Assembly (NCBI GenBank): GCA_022036555.1
Contig: CM039134.1
Location: forward strand, 7,254,818 to 7,318,817
Reading direction: 5' to 3'
DNA: 64,000 nt
From: Microstegium vimineum
Lineage: Eukaryota > Streptophyta > Magnoliopsida > Poales > Poaceae
Shown here in pieces: positions 11,725 through 23,460 of this stretch. Position numbers and translations under genes: made by a program. The notes beneath the pieces were generated by a model. That model had not been told where the DNA came from and searched no databases. It saw only the letters and a list, made by a program, of their open reading frames with translations. How positions within the stretch are numbered: position 1 is the first letter of the stretch; every line of letters starts with the position of its first letter.

Positions 11725-13215
11725 CAAAAAACTAAAAATAATTGATTTTTTTTACTAGAGTTACTGATTTGTGACACTACTTTATCATCTTTCTATCCAA
11801 CAATAAGTGTCTCTAATAGAGTCAGGCCTTGTAGGCTCACATGAGTTTGCTTTGAAACTAGCCACTTAATTGTAAAATCTATCAGAGTTAAATCTTCTGT
11901 TTTGTCCTTCCTGCAAATTTTGTATGTATTATCACAATAAGCATCCAATGCCTTCAAACCATACTTGTAGAAGATATTAAACTCTCTTGCAAGAATGAAC
12001 TTACCAACCAACAAACTATCAAATATAATATCCCTTCCAACATGTTGAAAATATAACATAGGCCCACAGGGGGCGGATCTGCCAGGGTGGGGGATTTTGC
12101 CCCCTACCTTGGCGACGCCCATAGAGCAGCCCCTTAATTTTAGCCATAGGAGAAAGTTAGGAGGAGCGTGAGGTTGAAGAAGATGATAGGAAGAGAAGGT
12201 TAAGATCTTTGTTTTGCTAAAATCGTAGCTTCATTTCTTCTAAATTTGAACTTAGACCCTTAAACTTTTATCCTAGTTCCACTACTGGTCCCCAATACAA
12301 TAAATCTATCACTGCTAGGAATTGGATGTTTTCGGTGAAAAATGTCAAAAACAATAATAGAACTCCACACCCGTCTACCAGAGCTAAAGAAATAAATTTC
12401 AAATAACACATAATAGGCACAACGCAATGTGAAAGAAAAAAATTCATTCGTTTTATTAATTCTTCATGGCCCAAGAGAGTGGTTAGGGAATAACTAACCA
12501 CCAGACATCAAATTCTTTATAACAAGCATATTCATCCCTAAAAACATAAAAAATAGTTTAATCGTCATACTAACCATTACTACCAAGGTAGTGAATCAGA
12601 ATATTAGATTTCTTTTCATTAAAAAAGGATTTTAATAATTTAATTTTTCTAAAGGTTTCAAGAAGGCCCATACATAGACATACTTCATATTAGGCAACAA
12701 CATGGAAGAAAAGATTCAAACTCTCATAAGTCATTGTCATAATACCTCCTCCATTCACATAGTCAGCAAAATCATGACCGTGTTGAGTTTTTTTGCCTTT
12801 TATAACGAAACTCTTTTTGTAAGTATGTGATAAATAGAAATCAAAAGAGAAATGGACAAATACACTAAAAGAATTTTAAAAGTGGATCCATAGGCGTGGC
12901 TGGTAGGGGACTCGTGCCCCCCTGCACCGTGGTAGATCTGTCCCTGGCTCCATGCAAGACACAACAAGTTTCATGTACTAATAATTTATATTATAGCATT
13001 CTCAAGTGAGGCAAAAGTAATTCTATACTTGAGTTCCTCGCTCTGTGTGATAGAGATTTTAATTTTGACAAATGCATAGCCCGTCGTCACAGGTTACTAT
13101 GATTTGTGAATTGATCTGATCCGGTCGGAACCTAGCTAGCTACCTAATGCAATGTGAATTGAAAAAAAAGCATAGAAATAATCCTTGGATCAATGCAACA
13201 TAGGCTTTTATATGC
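11725..13215. repeat. diverged duplicated block, copy 2
   Basis: Second copy of the block at 2930-4275, about 8.8 kb away in the same orientation. It includes the coding remnant, the 'gggggattttgccccct' segment, the 'gacacaacaag' part and the terminal 'ggcttttatatgca'. Confidence 0.7.
11750..12066 (-). pseudogene. decayed gene fragment, copy 2 (unidentified conserved protein)
   Basis: The minus strand encodes a peptide containing YGLKALDAYCDNTYKICRKD and SKQTHVSLQGLTLLETLIVG, clearly related to copy 1 at 2930-3238. It carries an in-frame stop after LIVG where copy 1 continues with Q. This copy keeps more upstream sequence (HVGRDIIFDSLLVGKFILAR). The family was not recognised. Confidence 0.5.
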
Positions 13216-13847
13216 ATATATCTTCACTTCTTTACATTTCTTGTTTTGCAGCAGCACTTGATTGATTGCTACATGGATTACATGGATTGGATCGGCATCG
13301 TGGTTCGGTCGGTCTGTGCCGGTTGTTACTTGGATTGGATCGGCACATATCACCAATTTCATAGCTGTTCAATCATAATAATACAACACTATATTTGAAA
13401 TCTAGAACTAGCATCGGGACCTGAACAAATCTACTAGTCCCTACAGTGCAAGCAAAAAAGGTCGAATGTCATAGCCACGAGACCCGAACGGATCTACTAG
13501 TCCCTGTAGCAGAAGAAAAACAAGGTCAAACACCATAGTCACTATATTCATTGACGAGAATGACACCGAGATATGATATTTGTTGATGAGGTTCGTCCAA
13601 TATGGTCTATATCGCAGGACATGATCATGGGCATTCATCCTTATGAACAACGACTACACTGGTATCCAGGCACCACCGCAGCACCGCCACTGCCCACGCC
13701 AGCCACCAAGTCGCCATGACCGCATTACCGTGCGGCTTCTGACCTGTAGCCATGACCAAACTGAATCCAGCGCATGACGTCTATCCCTATAGCACAGTTT
13801 GCATGCAAATGCAACGCAGGGTTTAAATTTTTTGGTGTTTTGGACTT

Positions 13848-14187
13848 TTTTTTTGAGAATTACACAGTTACAACGTAGACACTCAAACACGCACGCACAC
13901 TCAACCCTACCCCTATGAGCACCTCCGAAGAACTGAGCCGGCAGATATCTCGAGCTTCACGAAGTCACTACAGGCGCCTCGCTGTCGACGGGGACGTCGC
14001 CTACCACTGAAACCGTAGCCGGAAAATCCTGGAATAACCGGAAAATCCTGGAATAAATCCAATAAATTCAGGAAACCACAGCCTGAAATTCGCTCCCACA
14101 GGGAATCGAACTCAGGCTCCCACGAGGAATCGAACTCAGGACCTGTGGGTGGCGCTCGAGTGACTTAACCAACTAGACTAAGCACCC
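13848..14187 (-). mobile_element. tRNA-derived SINE with 9-bp TSD (340 bp)
   Basis: Read on the minus strand it begins GGGTGCTTAGTCTAGTTGG, holding a pol III A box (14169-14180). A B box (GAGTTCGATTCC, 14126-14137) follows. It ends in a poly(A) tail seen as T's at 13848-13854. The target duplication tttggactt is present at 13839-13847 and 14188-14196. A second B-box copy at 14102-14113 comes from a 24-bp internal tandem duplication. The body matches the SINE at 7847-8153. Confidence 0.92.
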
Positions 14188-14210
14188 TTTGGACTTGAGT
14201 TTTTCCATAG

Positions 14211-14316
14211 CAAAATTTGTTAGCTATGTACACTACTCCTATAGGTCCAGTCAATTGAAGCAGTCCTAGAACGACCAGTCAGTTAAATTTAATATGCAGA
14301 TGCAACCAGTAAAAAA
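14211..14316. repeat. paralogous upstream block, copy 1, left part
   Basis: Aligns with 47459-47572: shared 'caaaatttgttag', 'actactcct', 'tgaagcagt', 'aatatgcag' and 'ccagtaaaa'. The remainder of the block resumes at 18774 after an insertion of about 4.45 kb. Confidence 0.75.
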
Positions 14317-14518
14317 AAGGTCTCCTGCGTCTGCGTGCCATGAACTGTCTTTAGAAGCGCCGGCCTGGACGCGGCCTCGCCCTGGCCACATCGTCCCCCA
14401 CCTTCCGGTCGTCCGATCGTGCTTCTAGACGGCTGGGATCGCGACACAGGGCGCGGACGGTTTTGCAGAAAGGCCCTCCATTTTATCCGAAATCAACCCG
14501 CGGTACAGTCAAGTCGAC

Positions 14519-15290
14519 GTGAACAGTAAACGCGTTCTAACATCTTCTGTCTATGCCCCTATATTATGGAAATCGTTCGGCCGAAGAAGAGAAAATATTG
14601 ATTTCGTGGACTTTTTGCGGTTAGACGCCCGCCTGCCGTTTTTGCGAGCAACACCCCCGCCCTCTAGACGTGTTCGGCGCCTGGCCCGGACCGCTGCCCA
14701 GCGTCCTCATCTCTCGCTCTCCCAGCCACGGCGCGCTCGTTCTCCTCTCGCTCTCCCCCCCAAAAAAACCCGCCGCGTCTCCTCTCGTCATCCCTCGGCT
14801 TCCACGCGCTCCACTCGCCGGCTCGGTTCTCCCCGCGCCGCCGTCGCGCCTCCCCACCTCCGTCGTCGCCTCTCTCCCACTATCTCGCGCACACGGCGCT
14901 GTTGTCCTAGGGTTTCGGCCCCACCTCTCTTCCCCCTCTTCCTCTCTCTAGCAGGCCGCCGCAGCGACCGGCGGCGCGGGAGACCCCCGGCGCGGTGGAT
15001 AGCAGCGCAAGCTGGCTCCGGTCGTCCGTCGATGGAGCGGCGCACCTGCGCGGCGGTGCAACGGCGATGGCGGCCCCGGACACACCGGCGCGGGCAGGCC
15101 CTAGTCGCATGCATGCGTTGGACCAACGCGAGAGCCCCACGACGCGGCGGTCAACAGCAAGGAAAGCCCTCGGCGCAGCGGCCCGTCGCTTCCTCTCCCG
15201 CACGTCGACGTCCGCTCCGGTCAACCTACTTCCACAGCCCATGACAGGTGCATCCATGGCCAAATTAATCCACTCCTCTCAGATATGAGA
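14519..15290 (+). other. GC-rich captured gene-like segment, unidentified
   Basis: CT-rich leader-like DNA with 'ctagggtttcggcc', typical of grass 5' UTR and first exons, then high-GC sequence open in several frames on both strands (up to 241 codons). Simultaneous openness in many frames reflects composition, so I do not call a CDS. It is probably a captured promoter and first-exon fragment. Confidence 0.4.
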
Positions 15291-16435
15291 AGGCCACTAT
15301 CGACACCAACTCTTGGCAACCAAGGGGTGGCATCAGCACTGACTCCACATGCTCCGTCGTCACGTCCACTGCGGGCGCCGCCGAGGCAGGCGGTCGTGCG
15401 TGCGGGTCGGTGATGGCGACGAGGGAGGCCAGGACTCAGGAGTCGATGCTGCAAGTGTTGGGGATGGGTGACTCTGTGCTGCACGCGCGTCGCCGGTCTG
15501 ATCTCAAATTTAGCCTCTGGATCTGGGTACGCATCCTCTTCGTCAACCTTGATTTCAAGAAGACAAGAAGTACCTCTGGTTGCTCTACAATGACAATACC
15601 AGTCAGTTGCCTTGCCTCCTCCACCTCTGCTACTAATTCTGTGCTATGCTACATGGGGACAGGGGTGCCCCTTAGGTGTTCGATGAAAAGCCCCAGCTGA
15701 GTTGTTTATTTCTTGTCTAAAGACTTTTTCTGGATGCAGGTGCTTGCTCTTACGCATGCAGGGTATGTGGAGTCAATGACCAGTTGTGGGGATTGTCCGA
15801 AGAAGTTGGAGTCCTCCATGCTTGTGCTCAGCCAATGCAGGCCACCCCCTACTACTGGCTAGGTTGGTAAGGCACTCAACACCATATCCCTTTCTATCTT
15901 ATCCATTCTTGGAAACAACTTTTATGCACGGTGCAAAATTTAGTTGCATGAGCAAGGATATTTTTTTATGCTCCTAACAAAATTAAAGTTCTTTCCTTCT
16001 CTGAACAGTTTCCTTCTTAAAATACCATAATTACTCTTTAATTACTATAATTGATCCACATCTGTTCCAGTAAGCCTAACTCTAAGCATAGAGGCAAGCT
16101 ATTTGTATACGTGATTCTTTTAGTTGTTTTTATACAGCACTATTTTCTTCATAGCTATTTTTTTAGTTGCTTGCGAGCTATACATGGTTCCATTGTAGTA
16201 GGTTAAATTTTCCAGTGATTGATTTTCTCTTGAAAATTTGCTTTGAATACGCTTTCTATTGCAAATAGATGTTCCCAGCTACTGTTCATGGCTCACCTGT
16301 GCGGCATAGACAGCCATAAAGTTCATACATAGTTTATTATGCAGTTCATTTCCTGCAGGATAACAAATACATTAATCAAACTATTATGTCGTTTCTACTT
16401 AACTTGATCCATTTCTTACTATTGTTTGCTATAAA

Positions 16436-17040
16436 TGCAGGATACAGTACTGGAAATGGGATTTCAGGGCATCAAAAAACAATTTACTATGCTCCAGGTG
16501 AAGCATTATCTCTTTTTTAAGTCTTCTTATAAGATCCTTGTTTTAGGCATCAAAGAGCAATGGGAAGGAGGTTACTTGATTTTCATATGAAAGTGTTCAG
16601 GTCCAGCGCTTGATAAGTTTATGCATTCTCTAAAATTGTATTTAAGTCGCGGCCTTTCTTCTTTATATGCTCCAAATGGACAACTACCTTTTGGTGTTTG
16701 TATTTTTTCATGTCTGGTCATATGGTTAATACCACAAAAGAAGCAAATGGATAGTCACTCTATAAAAGATATTTCTAAATATATAATGAACTTTGTAGCT
16801 TTTTACACAGAATCATCAAATGCTTTGAATATGTCCTTTCTCTATTCTGCAAAGGGCTTGAAATTTGAGAGCTTGACACAAGTAATCGCTCTTTCAGTAA
16901 GTTCATCTAGCAATTTAGTGCCATCCTATGAATATGCTCCAGCTCCACACATTGAATTGCATTTTTATTTTTGTAAAGGTCTGTTTTCCATGCCTATAAA
17001 AGATATTACTGAGCGTGAGCTTATGCCTCATGGAATGTAG
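16436..17040 (+). other. exon-like segments of unidentified origin
   Basis: A segment bounded by AG (16440) and GT (near 16498) could encode GYSTGNGISGHQKTIYYAP. It is followed by a frame at 16621-17040 (139 codons) with no recognisable domain. Surrounding DNA is intron-like (T-rich, many AG/GT sites). It may be a captured gene fragment inside the Helitron-like insertion. No function can be assigned. Confidence 0.3.
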
Positions 17041-18773
17041 AGACTAGATCTGCAGATGCAAGTGACACCCTTCAAAATATGCACTTTGTTAGCTGCTGGC
17101 TCTCTAGCTACCCCTTCTCCTTCATTCATTATTAGAAGCTTCTCTCTTTAGGCTACTGTATAGTTCTCGAGTAATTGATTTGTTAAAAAGGGATGAAAAA
17201 CATTGGTGTTTGATAGCAGTCCAATGAATCCATCATATATTACCATGCTCCATATTTTTTTAAGCTGTCCTACGCAAAGTGTTAGGTTCTCAGTTTGTGT
17301 AGTTATGGGCATTTCTGAACTGAGGTGAATACTTAGTTTTTCATCTAATTAGGGTCAACTCAAATCACTTATTTTTATTTTCCTAGACAAAGAGCTATAA
17401 CCATTCTGAACCGTCTTATCATTTCTACTTGAGGAACCCTGTAAAATTAATATTTTTAGACAATTCAATTCCAGGGACTGTTTCCATTGAAAATGGGGTG
17501 TGTGCTCTTTTACCAGTTGCACGTGTGCCCTTTTACAATATATGAAATCAGGCGTTGACTTCATGTTTTTCTTACATGTTTTCACCATTTTTTTGTGTTT
17601 TACTTACTTTTCTTTTGGAGGGTTGATGACTAAATTGCTCTTTCAGTTTTGGACAACAAGAAGCTCATCGGAAAATCCTGAGGTTTTTCTTTAGATCAAG
17701 GTTGTTTGCTTCAAAACAATACTTTTTGAGTACCTATTTTTCATGTCTACATGGATGCATTATACAATTGTAAAAACAAATCGGGTACCATCTTTACTCT
17801 GCATATGGTATTGTTGGTGATGTAAAAACTATTTCCTTCAATGATGCTCATATTGCTTCCTAATTTGTACAAGCCTTGTGGTTTTTCAATCATTGCTTTA
17901 TAATGAACTAATTCATACTACAAATTGTTTTTGATTGCCAACTAAACGTTTTTTTTCGATGTTGATGCTTAGTATGCGATAACTAATAGAATCAGCTGGC
18001 GGCTACAACAACTATGGGTCTTTTTGCTTTAGATCACTGCATCAGTTCAAGCTGGCAGTTCAAAATCTAGAGCGACAACCACAATCGAAGCTGCAGCGCA
18101 CGAGCCTTATGGTTCCAAGTGTGAACGAAGAGCATGGAAGTAGAAGATACCTTGAACATGGCTTATGGTTCAACAGCCGCATTCAGCTCATGAAGTTTCT
18201 ATATATGTAGTTCTATGTAGCTTGCTTGCCACCTATGTGCAACATTGCTTTGTGGGAAACTCTACCTTCTATTGATTTGGGTTGAGTGGATTTTGGATTG
18301 AGAGTGGTTGTTAGTTTGTTAGATATGTAATATTAATGTTTAGAATCGCCTGTGTTTTTTTTTCAAATTTGTAAATGTGACATCTTTCCGAAACATGTTT
18401 GTTGAATTCAGAACAACTAAAATCATTGAAACTCATAATACTACATGTTTCATTGCTCTCTTTACTATATTGATACATATTCCATCATTCTCTATACATT
18501 GATATTTACATATGCAACTGTTACTATGAACCAAAACAAAATATGGACGCACGCAAAACTTAACCATCGTGTCTTAGAAACTATGACATTTATGACTTCC
18601 TCGGTTAATAATTAATGTGGACAAAGATACCTATAAATTTTAGTTTTTTTACGTGCTTCTATGGTTTTATCTGTTTACGTTTGATTCTTTTTTTATATAT
18701 TGGACATTAAACGTAGTAGTATTTGTGGTGGCAACATGCGCGCAAGGGCGCCTTGCGCGCCATTATCACTAGT

Positions 18774-19190
18774 TCGTGCTATCCGTGCGCGTGTTGTTCC
18801 CCTCAAGTCTCCTGCGTCTGCGTGGAGCGTGGTGCATCTGCTCTTGCCGTGCCTTCCTGCACATGCATGATCGATTCGCTCCCGGAACACATGGCGCTGA
18901 AGGTTGAAGAATGCATCCCTCAGATAGATGCGGAGGACGGACATGCAGAACTCCACCTGGATGGAAGCCGAACAGACCGCAGGCTGCTTCAGTCCCCCGG
19001 TCACTGTCCGCAGCAGTGCAGGTGCACCCAGCGGTCAGCTTCACAGTTGAGCGTGTTAACAACGACCACTAATAGGAGTAAGCGACATGTAATGATTTTA
19101 GAATCCCAGCGCGTGTTCCACGAGAGGCTGGAGGATGACAGAAGTTAACAAAGACCACCAAGCGATCATTCAGGAAAGGAAAAAGCCTTG
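18774..19190. repeat. paralogous upstream block, copy 1, right part
   Basis: Aligns with 47582-47670 joined to 61386-61680. Shared blocks are 'tcctgcgtctgcgtgg', 'gccttcct(g/a)cacatg', 'ggaacac...acatggcgct', 'gcgtgttccacgagaggct' and 'agaccaccaag(c/t)gatca'. In the second copy the Sirevirus interrupts this block right after 'cacatg'. This copy therefore serves as the empty-site reference for that insertion. Confidence 0.85.
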
Positions 19191-22100
19191 CTAAGGAATG
19201 GTCTCGGCTGGAGTTTGCAAGGATGCTCATTTATATTAAGGAAAAGTGCGTTTGGACCTCTCTCTCAGAGTCTCAGTAGTTGCTACTAGTTGGCATATAA
19301 GTATGTACTCCGTATACAAATATTGATCCTAGGTTGAGACGAGACAGCTTTTTTTATTAAAAAAAAACAAGAAGACGAGACAGTTTGTTGTGTTTTAAAC
19401 GCACGCAAACCCAATGATGCACTTGGTTGCATACTTGCAGCATTGTATTTCCTTTCGTTTCAGTTTTATATTATACTGTACCACGATTTCGACGCCTTGG
19501 ACTAGGAGAAAAGGATATCCCCATCACGCCGAGCATTGGCAATGCTACAACAAAGTGTGTCCAACCAGCGTCGTTCGTTGGCGCAACTGAATGCCGGTCC
19601 AAAACCCAGGTACCTGTTGTTGCGCGAATCACCTCCGCCCGCCACCGTTCCTCGTTCTCGCTCGTTCGTCGGTCGTCTCGTCGCTCGTGGCTGCGCCGAC
19701 AATAATGCAAGAAAAAAGCTTCTCCAGCCAACCAGAGCTCGCTATGAGATCCGACCCGGCCGCGCCGCCCCTCCCTCCTCGGCGGACCGAGACGCACGCG
19801 ATGGCGACGCCCCGTTTTGTTTGATCGATCGATCGCGAGCGACTGGGAAATGCTACGTAGTTTATTTTGTTGTCGCGCTCGCGCACGGCATCCTTCGCCG
19901 GCAGCGAGCGCCTATGGTTGTGCTGACGGGCTGAATGATGCTACTTGGACCGATCGCCGTACTACACGCCCCTCCGGCCTCCGCCCGTCGGATCGGACCG
20001 GACCAGATCGAGATGAAATGCATGGTTTGGCAAGATATTCCACGTGAACGCACAGATCATTCGTGCATGCGAGCCATGACTCTGTCGGTGCGTGTTTGTT
20101 CGCTTGCCTGGAAAGGTGGCCTAAAGGGTACGGTGTACTTTCTCTTGGATGAAACAATGTGCCAGGCCCAAATGTGTTTTAAATTTAGCTGGCCCGGCTT
20201 ACATGTAAGCGTTGTAAACGTCCTGCCCTGTTTTTTTTTTTGACTGTTTTGTTTTTGTTGTGAGACTAAGAAGTCAACCAAACAAGGTGGTAGAGGCTTG
20301 GCTCGGGGCCATGGTTGCTACGAGCATGCAAACAAAGATTATTTATTTATTCAACTACTTATACTGATTTATTGGGAGAGAAAATATAATGTTCGAGGTG
20401 TTAAAAGTAGTGGTGCACTAGGAGGATCTATTCACGTAGGCTCATCTGATGCAGCTCAAACAAGCAACACACGTTGCACCATTTACACATGTAGTACCAA
20501 TTAGTGCTGGCTGACTGGCTTAGCTCCACTCTTTATCCAGGCAAAAATACATGCTTTTTTCATTCTGTGTGTGTGTGTGTCACTGTACCACACAACCCCA
20601 AAACTTTAAAGTGGTCACTCTCATAGAAGAAGAAGAAAAAGACACTTCGCGCGGCAATTGCGTGCGTGCGCGTACATGACCGACCGAGAAAAAATGTGGC
20701 TGGCGTCCGGCAGGTACAGTAATACAGTACAGTATACTGGTGGAGCAAGCAGCCTTTAATTGCGCTTCGCTGCAGCTCGTATAGAGATAGAGCCAACTGC
20801 CGGCCGGTGCCCACTGCCTGCCCCGCTAGGAAGAGCAGGGTCGGCCCCGGTGGTGATTGCGGGCGCGGTGCACAGCCACGAGCCACCCACGGGGCCGGGC
20901 ACCTAGGCTAGGCCCAGCCAGGCCACGTCCGGTGCCAGGGCTAGTGGCGCAGCAGCGGCCACGGCCACTGCCTTCGTGTGGCTCCCGTGCGTGCATCCGT
21001 AAAAGACCGTTGGGTCCTGCAGGAGTGCAGGGTGGCGTGGGCGACTGGTACGGGTCGCCTCCCACACCAACCGTGCCTCTCGCATCATGCTACTTTAACG
21101 CTTTATTTATGAGATCGAGTGACGGGCTGGCGGCTGAGAAACACAACTTCTCCGCTACAAATCATATACGCACTCAAACTTTATTAATTTATAATTTGGC
21201 TAATAATCTTTAGCCATTGTAATACAAATTTGATATGGATAAAATTGTAATTATAATGTACTATGCTATAAGTATAAGATACTACACATTTGTCTTAAGA
21301 CAAATTATCATCTATAGATGTTGCCCAAAATCAAACTACCTCATCGTCGTTGACTCATCATCTTCACACGAGCCTTCATCGTCAGCACACCAGGGTTGTT
21401 GTTATCGTCGGTGGCCATCGTTGATTGTGTGGATCTCATTGTCGACATCATCATCAACGAAGTGGAACTAGATCTCAACTTGTCATCTCTCATCAATACC
21501 ATGGAGTCCCTCGTCCCTTGTCGACGGCGTGGAACTCATCCTCGACTTGTCATCGTTCGTAGATGAAACTCATTGTCTATCACCAATGGTGTGAAGCTTG
21601 TCGCACCTCATGGATAGCGCGGTTCTCATTGTCCACTTGTCGCGTCTCGTCGATCGTGCGGATCTCATCATCTCTTGTCAACGGTGTGGAGCTCGTCATC
21701 GCTCATCGACAAAGTGGATCTCGTCATCAACGACACTCATAACATGTTATGTGTAGGATGTTTTCCTCTTACTTCCTACTAAGTCGGTCTCCAATTCGGT
21801 AGAAAGTCGGGGCTACACCCGGTCCCAGCGTACTCCTAGTACAGGCCAAGCGGCGGCTACGGGGTGCGGTACTTCGGCCGGTGTAGGGGTACCAAGGGAA
21901 GGCCTCAACTCCGGCTCGCTCGGTCCTCTTAAACCAATAATTAATGGGTTCGACCGCCTGCGACCCAGCCGGAGTACTACACTTTAAGATCATACGGGCC
22001 GCTGACATGTGGGAAACATCGTAAAAGGGACCCATTCGTCATTCGCGTCCGTGTGACCGAGCCCGCGTCAGCGGCTCGGAAAGCCGTGCGCCGCGGGTAG

Positions 22101-22390
22101 GTGTGGTGTGGTGTGGCTACTCGCCGCTGCGCGAACCCCGCAGTCGTCGTCAGTCGTCAGTACGTCACGTGCTGTCTCGTCTTTCCGCCTGCGTGTGCAG
22201 TGCAGGTCGGTGGCCAGAGTAATGGCTTGGGTGTGCGTGGCCTGTGTGCCACTGAATGGACGGTCAGTCGGTCACGGCGCTCACGATGGACACTGACAGG
22301 GACAGCCAAACTGGGCCCAGATCTTGCGTGGCGTCCTTAACGAAGAGTTAATAAAAATCGCTTGCACGCCCTAGCAGCCCCTGATTGATC
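19191..22390. other. upstream region of the malic enzyme gene, no gene found
   Basis: GC-rich patches at 19550-20050, 20640-21070 and 21780-22330 give many overlapping frames on both strands with no family signature. A short (GT)n run is at about 20568-20580. Regulatory sequence of the NADP-ME gene may lie here, but no specific element can be supported. Confidence 0.4.
21340..21735. repeat. degenerate repeat rich in 'ctcgtc/tcatcgtc' and 'gtggatctc'
   Basis: Phrases such as 'gtggatctca(t)', 'gtggaactc', 'gtgtggagctcgtc', 'ttgtcgac' and 'tcgtcatc' recur many times at irregular spacing of roughly 30 to 50 bp. It looks like a decayed minisatellite or a decayed repeat-encoding exon. The exact period was not determined. 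Confidence 0.55.
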
Positions 22391-22394
22391 CCAG

Positions 22395-22832
22395 AGTTAG
22401 AGCGAGTTTGCACTCAACTAAACCAAAAGTATCTAAACATGAGGGGTATTCATATGAGGTTAGATTGAGCTAGTTGTAACTAGCCCATCTAAAAAAAAAT
22501 TAACTCTCCAAAGAGGTTATTATTTGAGCTAGTGCACATGCAGATTTTGCCTCACGTGAGACCCACCTCATATGCAACTACAAAAAAATATTATAACTAA
22601 CAAATCAAACATTCAAATAAAATTCTGATTACATCATTGAATTCGTTACAATAGATACTTTAAAACTAGCTCCCACATAAATATATTTAGATGATTTATA
22701 AAAATAATTTATTATCAAACTAACTCAAACTAGTCTTATCCAAACATCTTTTTGGCTAGAGCTAGTTTGAGCTAGTTTACAAACTAACTCTAACCTTAGC
22801 TTTAGCCAAGCTAGTACGATCCAAACAGTACC
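22395..22832. mobile_element. MITE related to the one in malic enzyme intron 2
   Basis: The interior ('cccacctcatatgcaacta', 'caaataaaattctgatta', 'attgaattcgttacaata') and the right arm (ctagtacgatccaaaca) match the complete element at 25244-25617. The outermost left end is eroded or replaced, so boundaries are approximate and no target duplication was seen. Confidence 0.75.
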
Positions 22833-23200
22833 TATGCCTCGTTTGATCCCACGGCCAGATCCCATATGTGAACTCGCCTTTGGCTGTTGGCAAACTTTTT
22901 TTTTTTGGATGAAAATGGCTATTGGCAATTTGGCATCGATCAAACAAGAGGCAAAGATGTAAAGCATCTCCCTATATATTCTGCTTCAATTGGCCGTAGA
23001 TCCCATCCGCCAACTTTGTAGACGGCACAATGTGTACTGGGTCCACCAGGTAAGGTGCCAAAGGTTCAGTTCAACGAACGATCATCCCGTCGGCTGACAG
23101 GTATAAATAATAGAGTAAATTAGTACGGAGTATTAGTTAATTTTTTTAGACAACAATTATTCCAACAGCTAGACCAAAGCTATTAACCAGCTAATTATTA
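22833..23200. other. intergenic, nothing identified
   Basis: No gene or repeat boundary is supported here. Confidence 0.4.
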
Positions 23201-23457
23201 CTCTCTCCGTCTCTGAAAGAATCAATTTCTAAAATCCATATCAGTCAATTTTTTTAACTTTGACTAAACTTTATAAAAAAATAACAATATCTATAATTTA
23301 AAATGAGCACCATGTAAAAATGTGTTCTTAGATAAATCTAATGATACTAGTTTGATATCATAAATTTTAATACTTTATTTTAGAAATTTGGTCAGAGTTC
23401 AAAAAAAATAAACTTAGGACAAACCTAGACATACATTTTTTTTAGGGACGGATGGAG
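23201..23457. mobile_element. Stowaway-type MITE (257 bp)
   Basis: Left end CTCTCTCCGTCTCTGAAAGA and right end AGGGACGGATGGAG, flanked by TA at 23199-23200 and 23458-23459. The interior aligns with the element at 4593-4849. It lies about 840 bp upstream of the malic enzyme ATG. Confidence 0.88.
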
Positions 23458-23460
23458 TAT

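Larger units (their letters stand above)
14320..18772 (+). mobile_element. Helitron-like insertion (3' hairpin + CTAG; 5' end unresolved)
   Basis: The 3' end has a strong palindrome, GCGCGCAAGG-GCG-CCTTGCGCGC (18738-18760), then eight bases and CTAG at 18769-18772, followed by T. That is the 3' signature of Helitrons (hairpin, CTRR, insertion before T). Comparison with the uninterrupted paralog at 47459-47670 shows that about 4.45 kb has been added in this copy, ending exactly at the CTAG. The 5' boundary is somewhere in 14315-14350 and no clean A|TC start was found. The 18-base sequence gtctcctgcgtctgcgtg lies near both junctions (about 14320 and 18808). Inside are a GC-rich gene-like 5' part and exon/intron-like AT-rich parts, but no Rep/helicase, so it would be non-autonomous with captured sequence. 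Confidence 0.6.

Noticed and set aside
12067..12946. hAT element bounded by 'caggggg.cggatctgcca' and 'agatctgtccctg'
   Set aside because: The ends look like hAT termini in inverse orientation, but the flanking octamers differ and the corresponding copy at 3250-4000 has different ends, so the element boundary is unsupported.
14101..14187. tRNA gene on the minus strand
   Set aside because: A and B boxes are present, but there is no cloverleaf with paired acceptor stem, and the unit continues into a SINE body with a poly(A) tail and target duplications.
14519..15263. Several long frames on both strands (up to 241 codons)
   Set aside because: They overlap each other in up to five frames in very GC-rich DNA and show no domain. 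This is a composition effect, so no CDS is called.
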